From: G965247475 sp965247475
GTDB lineage: Bacteria; Chloroflexota; UBA11872
Direction: 5' to 3'
Length of the DNA stretch: 64,000 nucleotides
NCBI GenBank assembly: GCA_965247475.1
Contig: OZ252016.1
Coordinates: forward strand, 434,001-498,000
The notes beneath the pieces are model-generated. The model worked only from the letters and a program-made list of their open reading frames with translations, had not been told where the DNA came from and made no database searches. Position 1 is the first letter of the stretch, and the number at the start of each line of letters is the position of its first letter. Positions 54,187 through 62,294 of the stretch are shown here, one piece after another. The position numbers were made by a program, and so were the translations under genes.

Positions 54187-55776
54187 CTAGCGCTTCCCCC
54201 AGCCCCCGCCGCCCGGCGTCTCGACGCTGACCGCGTCGCCGGCCTCCAGTTCGATCGCGGCCTTCCCGCCGATCGTGCGCCAGCGGCCGCCTTGCCGGAC
54301 CCGGTTGCGACCGCGGCGCCCCGGCTCGCCGCCGCGCAAGCCCCACGGCGCGCGTCGTCGCCGCTCCGTCGCCAGCGTCAGCGTGCCCGCAGCGAGCGCT
54401 TCCAGATCGCGTCGCACGCCATCGCCGCCGCGATGCCGCCCGCGCCCGCCGGTGCCCTGCCTGACCTGGTATCGCAGCACCCGCAATGGATAGGCGAGCT
54501 CGAGCGCTTCGATCGGCGTGTTCAGCGTGTTCGACATCGCCACGTGGATCGCCGACTGTCCATCGCCGCCGGGTCCCGCGCCGGCCCCGCCGGCGATGGT
54601 CTCGTAGTAGGTAAACGGCGCGTTGAGGCGGGGGTCGTGCCCTCCCATCAGCACGTTGTTCATCGTCCCCTGCGAGGCGGCCGGCACGATGTCGGGGATC
54701 GCCTGCGCCAGCGCCCCCCACACCACGTCCGCCACGCGCTGCGAGGTCTCCACGTTGCCCGCCGACACCGCGGCCGGCCAGATCGGGTTGAGCAAGCTTC
54801 CTTCCGGAACCCGGATGTCGACCACCTCGAACGCCCCGTCGTTCTGGGGCACGTCGGCGCCAACGAGACAGCGGATGACATAGATAACCGCGGACCGGCT
54901 GATGGCTTCCGGCGCGTTGATCGCGCCGCGCGCCTGCGCGCCGGTACCGGCGAAATCAACCCGCAGCTGGCCGCGCCGGGCGGTGATCGTCACTCTGATC
55001 GGAACCGGGTCGCCTCCGAGCCCGTCGTCGTCCATCGCATCTTCGAATCGGTACACGCCGTCGGGAATGACGCCCAGGCGCCGCAGCGCCAGGCGCTCGG
55101 TGTACGCCAGCAGGTCGTCCGCCATGCGGTGCAGCGTCGCCCCGCCGTACTTGCGCGTAAACGCGCGCAACCGCGTCTCGCCGACGCCGTGCGAGGCCAG
55201 TTGGGCCTCGAGGTCGCCGCGCCGCTCCTCCGGCGTGCGCACGTTGTGGCAAAGCAGCTGGACGAACTCCTCATTCAGCGTCCCCGCGTCGACGAGCTTG
55301 AGCGGCGGGATCACGAAGCCCTCTTGAAAGATCTCCTTCGCCGGTGGCATCGAGCCGGGCGCCATCCCCCCGATGTCCGCATGATGCGCGCGCGTCGCGA
55401 GCCAGCCCCAGAGCGTCTCGCGGTCTCCGTCGGGAACGTACACGGGTGACACCGTGGTGATGTCGGGGAGATGCGTCCCGCCTCGAAACGGGTCGTTCAA
55501 GATCACCACATCGCCGGGAGTTGGCGCCGCGCCCCCGTAGAACTTGATCGCCGACCGCACCGACATGGGCATCGCGCCCAGGTGCGCCGGCACGTGCGCC
55601 GCCTGCGCGATCATCCGCGCGTGCTGGTCGAACACCGCGCACGAGTGGTCGCGCCGCTCCTTGATGTTCGGCGAGTAGGCGCTGCGCTGTATGGTCACGC
55701 CCATCTCCTCGGCCACCGAGGCAAAGAGATGCCGGAACACCTCCAGCTCGAACTCGAGGGATCGCCGTCGCGCCAT
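54187..55776 (-). CDS. Hydantoinase/oxoprolinase subunit B (HyuB-like)
   Basis: A 529-residue protein with the HyuB pattern: FASVAEEMGVTIQRSAYSPN, IKERRDHSCAVFD, GDVVILNDPFRGGTHLPDIT, RAHHADIGGMAPGS and, at the end, RRRRAPWGLRGGEPG with the C-terminal GGGGWGKR. It pairs with a HyuA-type subunit to open hydantoin-like rings. It lies on the opposite strand to the HyuA-like gene, converging with the M20 gene, whereas the subunits are normally in one operon. It may therefore serve a different A subunit or be regulated separately. Confidence 0.9.
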   Translation of the reverse strand: MARRRSLEFELEVFRHLFASVAEEMGVTIQRSAYSPNIKERRDHSCAVFDQHARMIAQAAHVPAHLGAMPMSVRSAIKFYGGAAPTPGDVVILNDPFRGGTHLPDITTVSPVYVPDGDRETLWGWLATRAHHADIGGMAPGSMPPAKEIFQEGFVIPPLKLVDAGTLNEEFVQLLCHNVRTPEERRGDLEAQLASHGVGETRLRAFTRKYGGATLHRMADDLLAYTERLALRRLGVIPDGVYRFEDAMDDDGLGGDPVPIRVTITARRGQLRVDFAGTGAQARGAINAPEAISRSAVIYVIRCLVGADVPQNDGAFEVVDIRVPEGSLLNPIWPAAVSAGNVETSQRVADVVWGALAQAIPDIVPAASQGTMNNVLMGGHDPRLNAPFTYYETIAGGAGAGPGGDGQSAIHVAMSNTLNTPIEALELAYPLRVLRYQVRQGTGGRGRHRGGDGVRRDLEALAAGTLTLATERRRRAPWGLRGGEPGRRGRNRVRQGGRWRTIGGKAAIELEAGDAVSVETPGGGGWGKR

Positions 55777-55865
55777 GGCGTGAAGCGTATCCGACCCGAG
55801 GTGACCGACCTAGCCGAGGTCCCCGCCGCTCGTCAGCGCAGGTCCCCGCAGCGGCCTCCGTGTGA

Positions 55866-56072
55866 TGTCATTCCGAGGCGCAGCCGAGGAATCTCATGGC
55901 CACCGGAGCGGCGAAAGCCCGTCCTTCTGTGTTTGCCTGGGGCTGGGGCTGCTAGGGTCCCCGGCGGACGGCGGGGGTGACTCGGCCAGTCAGTCGCTGA
56001 GTCCATCGAAAGAATTTCACCGCGCCCCGGGCGTGTCTCCCCGTGCATCCTGAGCCTGTCGAAGGGTGCGCG
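55866..56072. repeat. Composite dispersed repeat, types B and A
   Basis: A type B unit (55866-55919, beginning TGTCATTCCGAGGCGCAG) is followed by GTCCATCGAAAGAATTTC, then a type A unit (56043-56072, GTGCATCCTGAGCCTGTC). The 313-bp gap between the HyuB-like and GHL10-like genes holds nothing else recognised. Confidence 0.7.
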
Positions 56073-56089
56073 GGTCGACCCGGCGCGCG

Positions 56090-57802
56090 TCACCCGTCGG
56101 GCTCGACCGCCGAGTAGTCGGTCATGATCGAAAGGCGCTCGCGCGTGACCATGTTGTAGTCGCCCAGCCGCGTGATCACCATCTCGGACGGCGCCAGCGA
56201 TGGCTCGCCGGCGCGCTGCCACGCCGCCAGCTCATCCTCGTGCCCCAGCCGCCGAATCGCCGTCCACGAGCGGCCGAGATCGTTCCGCGAGTCCGTGTCC
56301 CAAAAGGCGAGCTTGGGAACCCCGGCGCGGTACAGCTCCAGCGCGTAGCGGCGGAACTCCGCGGGCGGTTGCTGGCGCGGCATCACGCTCACCGCCAGCT
56401 CGCAGCTGGTCTCCCTCGTCAGGTCGACGAACCAGGCGATGTCCTCGAGATTCCAGCGGCCGCCGGACTTGGTCACCGAGTTGTCCGGGATCAGCATGTC
56501 GACCAGCCCCTCGGCGACCCACGTCTCCAGGTCCAGACCGTAGAACATGTTCTCGGCCTCGCTGCCCATCACCCACGCAGAGATCGGCACACGCTTGCCC
56601 TTGCGCGCGCCGATCTCGTCCATCGCCGCCCGCACCTCGCGCATGAACGTCGTCAGCGCCGCGCACCGGTACCGCAGCCAGCGCCCGTCACGCTCATCGA
56701 GCGTGCGCGGGTCCAGGCCGGTCTCCGCCTCGAACCCCTCGACCAGCGGCGCCTCGTACATCACGTGCGGCGGCTGGCGGTTGTGGAGCAGACACAGACC
56801 GTCGATGTCGTACTCGGCGATCTCCCGCAGGATCGATAGCACGAGCCGTCGAACGCCCGGGAACGCGTAGCTCAAGCGCCCCACGTCGCGGCCGTCCCGA
56901 TCGATGCAGCGCCATTCCGGATGCGTGTAGAACGGGCCGTCGAGGCTCCGCTCCTCCATGGGCGTCATGTCCATGAAGCCCATGTTCAGGCGATAGGCGG
57001 CGTGGAACTCCAGGCCCATCTCGCGAACGTATTCCACCGCCAGCTTGGGCGGGTCGATCCCCTGCGCCGCCAGCGACGCCCAGTTCTCCGAGGCGCGGCG
57101 GTCGATGACGCGCCCGCCTTCCCCGTCCGCGAGAAAGGACGCCCACGTGCGGCCGGTCTCCGTGGCGTACGCGCACACATCACCCATCGCGAACTCATAG
57201 GTGAGCCGCCCGAAATCGGTGTGCCGGTACGGCTCGACGTACTCCCGAATGTCAGCGGCGGTGATGTCCTCCACCGCGAAGTACAGGCCCGAGGCGTCGT
57301 GGTGCGCGATTAGGCGCTTCGCATCCGCGCCGGCGCGGTCCGCCTCCACCGCCGCAACCTCATCCGCCGCCAGCGGAACCAGCTTCACGTACGCGATGTA
57401 GGCCGGCAGTCCGGCATCGCCCCGCCGGAAGACGATGTCCTGCCCGGTCAGGTCGGCGTTCCGCCAGAAGACGTCCTCGACGCGCGACACGAAGTTGCGC
57501 TCATGCGCGTAGCCGACGTGCAAGAAGCCTGGATCGCCGCTCAACCTCACCCGCGCGCCGGTCGGCCCGCTCCGCGTGTACATCCCGAGCCAGATCGAGT
57601 ACCAGCCGTCCAGGTCGAGCGGGTACCTGACATCCGGCGGCGCCGTCTCCTCGCCCAGGACCAGCATGCGGCCGGCGAACTCGGTGGTCTCGTAGCGCCA
57701 GGCTTTCCACGTGTGTTTGGTGCGCAGCTCAGAGACCGCCGTGCCGGGGACGCATCGATCCAGGTCGTTGAGGTAGATCGTGCCGTCCGCGGCTCGGTGC
57801 AT
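56090..57802 (-). CDS. Glycosyl hydrolase-like family 10 (GHL10/DUF187-like) protein
   Basis: A 570-residue protein. Residues about 1-150 form a beta-rich domain (LDLDGWYSIWLGMY). A TIM-barrel-like part follows: YVREMGLEFHAAYRLNM, a stretch typical of the GHL10 barrel, then HPEWRCIDRDGRDVGRLSYAFPGVR, EIAEYDIDGLCLLHNRQPP and, later, MGSEAENMFYGLDLETWVAEGLVD. The pattern of H-P-E-W and D-G-L-x-L is characteristic of glycosyl hydrolase-like family 10. It lacks a signal peptide. It is last in a minus-strand locus after two sugar permeases. The catalytic residues were not fixed. Confidence 0.75.
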   Translation of the reverse strand: MHRAADGTIYLNDLDRCVPGTAVSELRTKHTWKAWRYETTEFAGRMLVLGEETAPPDVRYPLDLDGWYSIWLGMYTRSGPTGARVRLSGDPGFLHVGYAHERNFVSRVEDVFWRNADLTGQDIVFRRGDAGLPAYIAYVKLVPLAADEVAAVEADRAGADAKRLIAHHDASGLYFAVEDITAADIREYVEPYRHTDFGRLTYEFAMGDVCAYATETGRTWASFLADGEGGRVIDRRASENWASLAAQGIDPPKLAVEYVREMGLEFHAAYRLNMGFMDMTPMEERSLDGPFYTHPEWRCIDRDGRDVGRLSYAFPGVRRLVLSILREIAEYDIDGLCLLHNRQPPHVMYEAPLVEGFEAETGLDPRTLDERDGRWLRYRCAALTTFMREVRAAMDEIGARKGKRVPISAWVMGSEAENMFYGLDLETWVAEGLVDMLIPDNSVTKSGGRWNLEDIAWFVDLTRETSCELAVSVMPRQQPPAEFRRYALELYRAGVPKLAFWDTDSRNDLGRSWTAIRRLGHEDELAAWQRAGEPSLAPSEMVITRLGDYNMVTRERLSIMTDYSAVEPDG

Positions 57803-57815
57803 GTCCGGCGACCGC

Positions 57816-58730
57816 TCAGGCTTTGATGCCGGTCAGCGCGATGCCTCGCACGAAGTGCTTCTGCGCGAAGAAGAACACAATGACGATCGGCACCACCGAC
57901 ACCATCGAGGCCGCCATCAACATCTGGAACAACGTGCCGTACTGCGAGCGGAACCAGCGCAGCCCGACCGCCAGCGGCAGGCGGTCGGGGGTGGAGATGA
58001 ACACGAACGGCTCGAAGAAGTCATTCCAGATGTTGATGAAGTTGAACACGACCACCGTCGCGATTGCCGGCTTGGACAGCGGCACGATCACGCGGAACAG
58101 CACTTGCAGTCGATTGGCCCCGTCTACCCTGGCCGACTCGTCCAGCTCCACCGGCAGCGTGAGGAAGAACTGCCGCAGGATGAAGATGAAGAACGGCGAG
58201 CCGAACATGTTCGGGATGGCAACCGGCCAGATCGTATCCAGCAGATTGATCTCCTTGAACATCACGAACTTGGGAATGATCGTCACATGCCCCGGCAGCA
58301 TCATCGTCACCAGCACCAGGATGAACAGCTGGTCGCGGCCCGGGAAGTGGAGGCGTGAGAAGCCGAACGCCACGACGATGCTCACCAGCGTTAGGCCGAC
58401 CATGCCCAACATGACCAGATAGAAGGAGTTCAGGAGCCAGTTGCCGAACGGCCCCGTCTCCCACATATCGACGTAGTTCTCCCAGAAAATGGGATCGGGC
58501 CACCATTGCGGCGGACTGATGAACAGCTTGTCGGTCCGCATGAACGATGTCCGCAGCATCCACAGAAACGGGACGATGTACGCGAAGCTCCCGGCCACGA
58601 GCGTTGCGTAGATCAACACGCGAACGCCAACCCGACCGGCGCGAACGCGCAGCGAGCTGCGGCGCCGAACCGGACCCGTGGTCGCGTCCAGCGGGTTCGA
58701 TGGCGCTGCGGTGACGGTCGGCTCACGCAT
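57816..58730 (-). CDS. Sugar ABC transporter permease (MalG/CUT1 type)
   Basis: A 304-residue permease with six hydrophobic helices. ELDESARVDGANRLQVLFRVIVPLSKP is the EAA loop. It begins 12 bp after the MalF-type gene and ends 13 bp before the GHL10-like gene, so it is part of one operon. No binding-protein or ATPase gene is next to it within the window. Confidence 0.9.
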   Translation of the reverse strand: MREPTVTAAPSNPLDATTGPVRRRSSLRVRAGRVGVRVLIYATLVAGSFAYIVPFLWMLRTSFMRTDKLFISPPQWWPDPIFWENYVDMWETGPFGNWLLNSFYLVMLGMVGLTLVSIVVAFGFSRLHFPGRDQLFILVLVTMMLPGHVTIIPKFVMFKEINLLDTIWPVAIPNMFGSPFFIFILRQFFLTLPVELDESARVDGANRLQVLFRVIVPLSKPAIATVVVFNFINIWNDFFEPFVFISTPDRLPLAVGLRWFRSQYGTLFQMLMAASMVSVVPIVIVFFFAQKHFVRGIALTGIKA

Positions 58731-58742
58731 GTTGTCTCGCGG

Positions 58743-59702
58743 TCAGCGGCCGACCGCTTGCTCTCCTTCGTAGTAGACCCAGCGGCGGGCGAGACCGAAC
58801 TGCACGATCGTGAAGAACAGGATGGTCAGCATCAGGACCCAGGCGATTGCCGACGCATACCCCATCTTGAAGAACTGGAACGCGGTCCAGTAGAGATACA
58901 GCAGCGTGAACAGCGTGGTGTCCGCCGGTCCCCCCTGGGTGACCACCAACGCCGCGGTGAACACCTGGAACGACCCGATGACCGCCAGCACCAGGGTCAG
59001 GAAGATGTACGGGGACATCATCGGGACCGTCACGTGCCGGACCTTGCCCCGCCAGCCGGCGCCGTCGATCTCGGCCGCCTCGTACAGGTGCTGCGGGATG
59101 CCCTGGAATCCCGCCAGGTAGATGATCATGGAGGCCCCGACGGTCCAATAGCTCATGAGGATCAGGCCGGGCAGGGCCCATGTGGTGCTCGCCAGCCATT
59201 TCGGCGCCTCGATGTCAAATGGCGTCAGGAAGACCTCGAGAAACCCGTTGAGCAACCCCTCTTCCTGAAGGATCCAGTACCACAGCACCGCCGTCGCCAC
59301 CCCGGCCGTAACCGACGGCAGGTAGAAGGCCGTCCGAAAGGCCGCCATTCCCTTCACCTTGCGATTCAGCAGGCCGGCGATGGAAAAGGCCAGCAGCAGC
59401 ACGCCCGGCACGTGAAAGAACACATAGAACGCGGTGTTGTAGATGCTGTGCACGAATCGACCGTCGGCCCCGGAGATCAGATCGACATAGTTGGAGGCGC
59501 CGACCCACTTGATGTCGCCGATCAGCCGCCATTCGGTGAAGCTCAGGTACAGCGAGAAGAAGAACGGACCGGCGAGAAACACCACAAACCCGATCAGCCA
59601 GGGACAGATGAACAGAAAGTTCAGGAACTCTTCCCAGGTCCACCCGAGAGCCGTGCGGCTCTCGCCCCTCGACCTGGTGCGCCTGGCGTCAGTAACGGCC
59701 AT
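58743..59702 (-). CDS. Sugar ABC transporter permease (MalF/UgpA type)
   Basis: A permease of about 319 residues from the ATG at 59702 (an in-frame start further upstream at 59798 would add a non-homologous segment). FLFICPWLIGFVVFLAGP is the first helix, SLYLSFTEWRLIGDIKWVG the periplasmic start, and LYEAAEIDGAGWRGKVRHVTVP the EAA loop. It pairs with the MalG-type gene that follows. Confidence 0.88.
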   Translation of the reverse strand: MAVTDARRTRSRGESRTALGWTWEEFLNFLFICPWLIGFVVFLAGPFFFSLYLSFTEWRLIGDIKWVGASNYVDLISGADGRFVHSIYNTAFYVFFHVPGVLLLAFSIAGLLNRKVKGMAAFRTAFYLPSVTAGVATAVLWYWILQEEGLLNGFLEVFLTPFDIEAPKWLASTTWALPGLILMSYWTVGASMIIYLAGFQGIPQHLYEAAEIDGAGWRGKVRHVTVPMMSPYIFLTLVLAVIGSFQVFTAALVVTQGGPADTTLFTLLYLYWTAFQFFKMGYASAIAWVLMLTILFFTIVQFGLARRWVYYEGEQAVGR

Positions 59703-59848
59703 CAATAGCTGCCTGTGCGGGCTGGCTCGGATCGTGGACTCGCTGCGATAGGCGGCGATTGTAGGGACTTGCATCCAGTCCCGCACCAGCGACTGCACGT
59801 TGGCCCAACGGACCGCCCGCTGGGCTCGGCCCGGTCTGGCGCGTACGG

Positions 59849-61465
59849 CTAGTCAAGCACCTCAAACCCGAAGATCGTCGCCTTGCGCATTCGGAACTGC
59901 AGGACCACCGGCCCGAAGTTGGGGCCGTCGAGCGCGTTACCGCCGGCCCAGCGGACCGGCGCGTCCAGATGGTCGCCCGAGATAGGCCTCGCATCGTCGA
60001 TCCCGCGACCGTCCTGCGCCTGCCCGCCCACCAGGTGACGCCCGGGATTCTGCTCCGCGTGCAACGCTGCCACCCGAACCTCGCCGTCGCTGGCGGTCTT
60101 GACGTTCACCTGCAGGCGGCGGCCATGCAGCCGCAGCACCGGCGTATGAAACTCGCCGTCCCCGGCGGCTTCGAGCCCCGCGATTCGACCCCGCGGCCAC
60201 ATCGCCCAGGCCGTCCCCGTCTTGGCGTTCGGCCCTGGGTGCTTGTGCGGTTTCGACGAGCCGCCGAACGGGATGCCGATCTTGTCGCCTGGCAGCTCCA
60301 CCAGCCCCTTTGATGAGAACAGCGACGCGGAATCGAAGCTGCCCTCCGGTCCCGGCTCGACCACCGGATTGCCGGGAACCCAGTTCCAGGCCATGTCGTC
60401 CGGGCTCGCGGCCACGCCGATGGTGGTCAAGTCGGTCGCGCGGTCGTACAGCGTTGGGAACATGAGATGGGTGCTCGGGTCCCCCGGATAGGTCGCCTTG
60501 CCGCTCGTGTATAGATCGGTGGTCGCCGCGCCCGCCGGGGGCGCGGTGACCACCGGCGACGGCAGCGGCCAATCGAAGAAGTCGGGTGACTGCGCCCGCG
60601 CGATCGTGCGCCGGTCGAAGCTCCAGCCGCGCGTGTACCACACGTACGCCTCTAGGTCCGGATTCCAGTCGACCGAGTTCTTCGTGTCGCTGAACGTGAT
60701 CACAACCGGGTCAGGATGCGGCACCCACTCGATGCCGTCGTATGAGGTCGCCACGAATATCGCGGCCGGGTCGCTCGGGTTGCTGCGATAGGCGGTCCAC
60801 GGGTCCACCTGGTCGGGCCGCGCGCGCGACCATTCGCGCACGACCTCAGGTGTCGTCGCACCCATATACAGCGACTTGTAGCGCTGGTGCGCGGGCGCGC
60901 GAGGATCGACGAACATCACCTCCCCGTGGATGCCGGGCGGCCCGGTGAGCTCGCGGCCAAACACGATGTTGGTGTCGGCGTCCTGCCAGCGGTAGAGCCC
61001 GAAGGTCGGCTTGCGCCACTCGAATCCGTCGTCCGACTCCGCGTACCCGACCAGCGCGCGGTAATCGGGCGGCCATGGCAGCGCCGCGGCCGCCGCCGGA
61101 TCTCGCGCGTCCGGCAGATTCACGTGGTACCACATCCGGTAGAGCCCGCCGTCGCGGACCACGGCGCCGCCGCCGCAGGATTGCTCCCACGGCGCCGACG
61201 GCGTCAGGATCGGCTCGCTCCGTTCGGCCGGCTGGGCGCGCAGTTCGATTCCGTGCGGGACGGCCCAGTGACCCGGGCGGATCGCATCCGGATCGTCCAC
61301 GCCCTCTTCCAGGCGGCCGCCGCCGTGCGGGTTGGTCGAGAGCGACCGGCCGCCCGCGCCCAGCCAGCGCACCCGGCCCGCGTAGACGTAGCGATAGTCC
61401 ACGAACGGGTGATACCCCGCGGCGACATCGAACGGCGGCGCGCGGCCGAGCAGTGGGTCAGGCAC
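59849..61465 (-). CDS. Beta-propeller glycosidase-like protein (GH32/GH43-related), paralogue 2
   Basis: A 538-residue protein with propeller-blade motifs: YAESDDGFEWRKPTF, ATSYDGIEWVPHP and IGVAASPDDMAWNWVPGNP, plus VDWNPDLEAYVWYTRGWSFD. The C-terminal domain has VLRLHGRRLQVNVKTASDGEVRV and APVRWAGGN, like the protein at 40.2 kb. It lacks a signal peptide. A role in glycan or glycoside breakdown is inferred from fold and context. A start GTG/ATG directly before MPDPLLG is used. Confidence 0.7.
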   Translation of the reverse strand: MPDPLLGRAPPFDVAAGYHPFVDYRYVYAGRVRWLGAGGRSLSTNPHGGGRLEEGVDDPDAIRPGHWAVPHGIELRAQPAERSEPILTPSAPWEQSCGGGAVVRDGGLYRMWYHVNLPDARDPAAAAALPWPPDYRALVGYAESDDGFEWRKPTFGLYRWQDADTNIVFGRELTGPPGIHGEVMFVDPRAPAHQRYKSLYMGATTPEVVREWSRARPDQVDPWTAYRSNPSDPAAIFVATSYDGIEWVPHPDPVVITFSDTKNSVDWNPDLEAYVWYTRGWSFDRRTIARAQSPDFFDWPLPSPVVTAPPAGAATTDLYTSGKATYPGDPSTHLMFPTLYDRATDLTTIGVAASPDDMAWNWVPGNPVVEPGPEGSFDSASLFSSKGLVELPGDKIGIPFGGSSKPHKHPGPNAKTGTAWAMWPRGRIAGLEAAGDGEFHTPVLRLHGRRLQVNVKTASDGEVRVAALHAEQNPGRHLVGGQAQDGRGIDDARPISGDHLDAPVRWAGGNALDGPNFGPVVLQFRMRKATIFGFEVLD

Positions 61466-61524
61466 CGACCCTGACTTTCACGCGCCTGCCGCCGGTCGCG
61501 CGCGCGATGCCGGCGGGCGGCCGG

Positions 61525-62085
61525 TCAGCAATTGCCTTGGAAGCACGTAACCTCCCGGATGATCTGGAACGTGTATTCGAGGCGTTTCGCGGGCTCTCCC
61601 GTTCGCCGGGCGGGGTCGCGCTCCACCAGCTCCAGCACCACTTTGGTGGTGCCGCCTTCCGCCTGTCCGTGAAACTCCAGCACCTTCGCCGCTGTTGTCG
61701 GATCACCCAGCAGCCCGTCGGTCTCGAATGCCGGTTCGCCGTCCACCTTGATCCATTCGAGGTGGAAGGGGTCAGGCTTCTCCGCGAACCGCCAGCGCAG
61801 CGAGGAGGCGTCGTCGCCCTCCAGGATGATCTCCGTCCCCTTCTTCTCGAATAACCCGATGTCCCAAATGAATCGCTCGGTCACGATGACCTTGCCCGCA
61901 TCCGCCTCGGTCAAGACCTGATTCGCCTCCAGCGGAAGGAAGGTTGCGGCCGAGCGCCGGGTGAGGTCGGTCTCGCTGGTGACGCTCTGGTCCGATCCGC
62001 CCTCGCCACAGGCCGCCAGCAGCGTAAGCGCGACGACCGCGAGCAAAGCGATCGGCGCCCATCCGCGAGAGGTACGACCAGGCAC
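61525..62085 (-). CDS. Chagasin-like lipoprotein, paralogue 4
   Basis: A 186-residue lipoprotein (lipobox LAAC, Cys26) of the same family as those at 26.2, 32.5 and 34.5 kb: LTEADAGKVIVTERF, LEGDDASSLRWRF, PAFETDGLLGDPTTAAKVLEF, KVVLELVERDPARR and EPAKRLEYTF. Two Cys residues close to the C-terminus (CFQGNC) are specific to this copy. Function unknown; a peptidase-inhibitor-like domain is an inference. Confidence 0.7.
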   Translation of the reverse strand: MPGRTSRGWAPIALLAVVALTLLAACGEGGSDQSVTSETDLTRRSAATFLPLEANQVLTEADAGKVIVTERFIWDIGLFEKKGTEIILEGDDASSLRWRFAEKPDPFHLEWIKVDGEPAFETDGLLGDPTTAAKVLEFHGQAEGGTTKVVLELVERDPARRTGEPAKRLEYTFQIIREVTCFQGNC

Positions 62086-62294
62086 GATGCCCGCTCCCCC
62101 TGAACCGAGCTGCGACGGTGGTCCGACCGCGATCGTATCAGGGCCGTTCGCCGACTTGCCGCGGGCCGGATCCTCTTGAGCGTGACCTCGGCGCCGAGGG
62201 TGGTCCTGGTTTGACTAGCGAGGCGCTAGCCACGGAGGCGTAGGCGGTCCGCTTCCCAAATGCGGCGCGCCCGCGGTTTGGGACCCCGTCCCGG

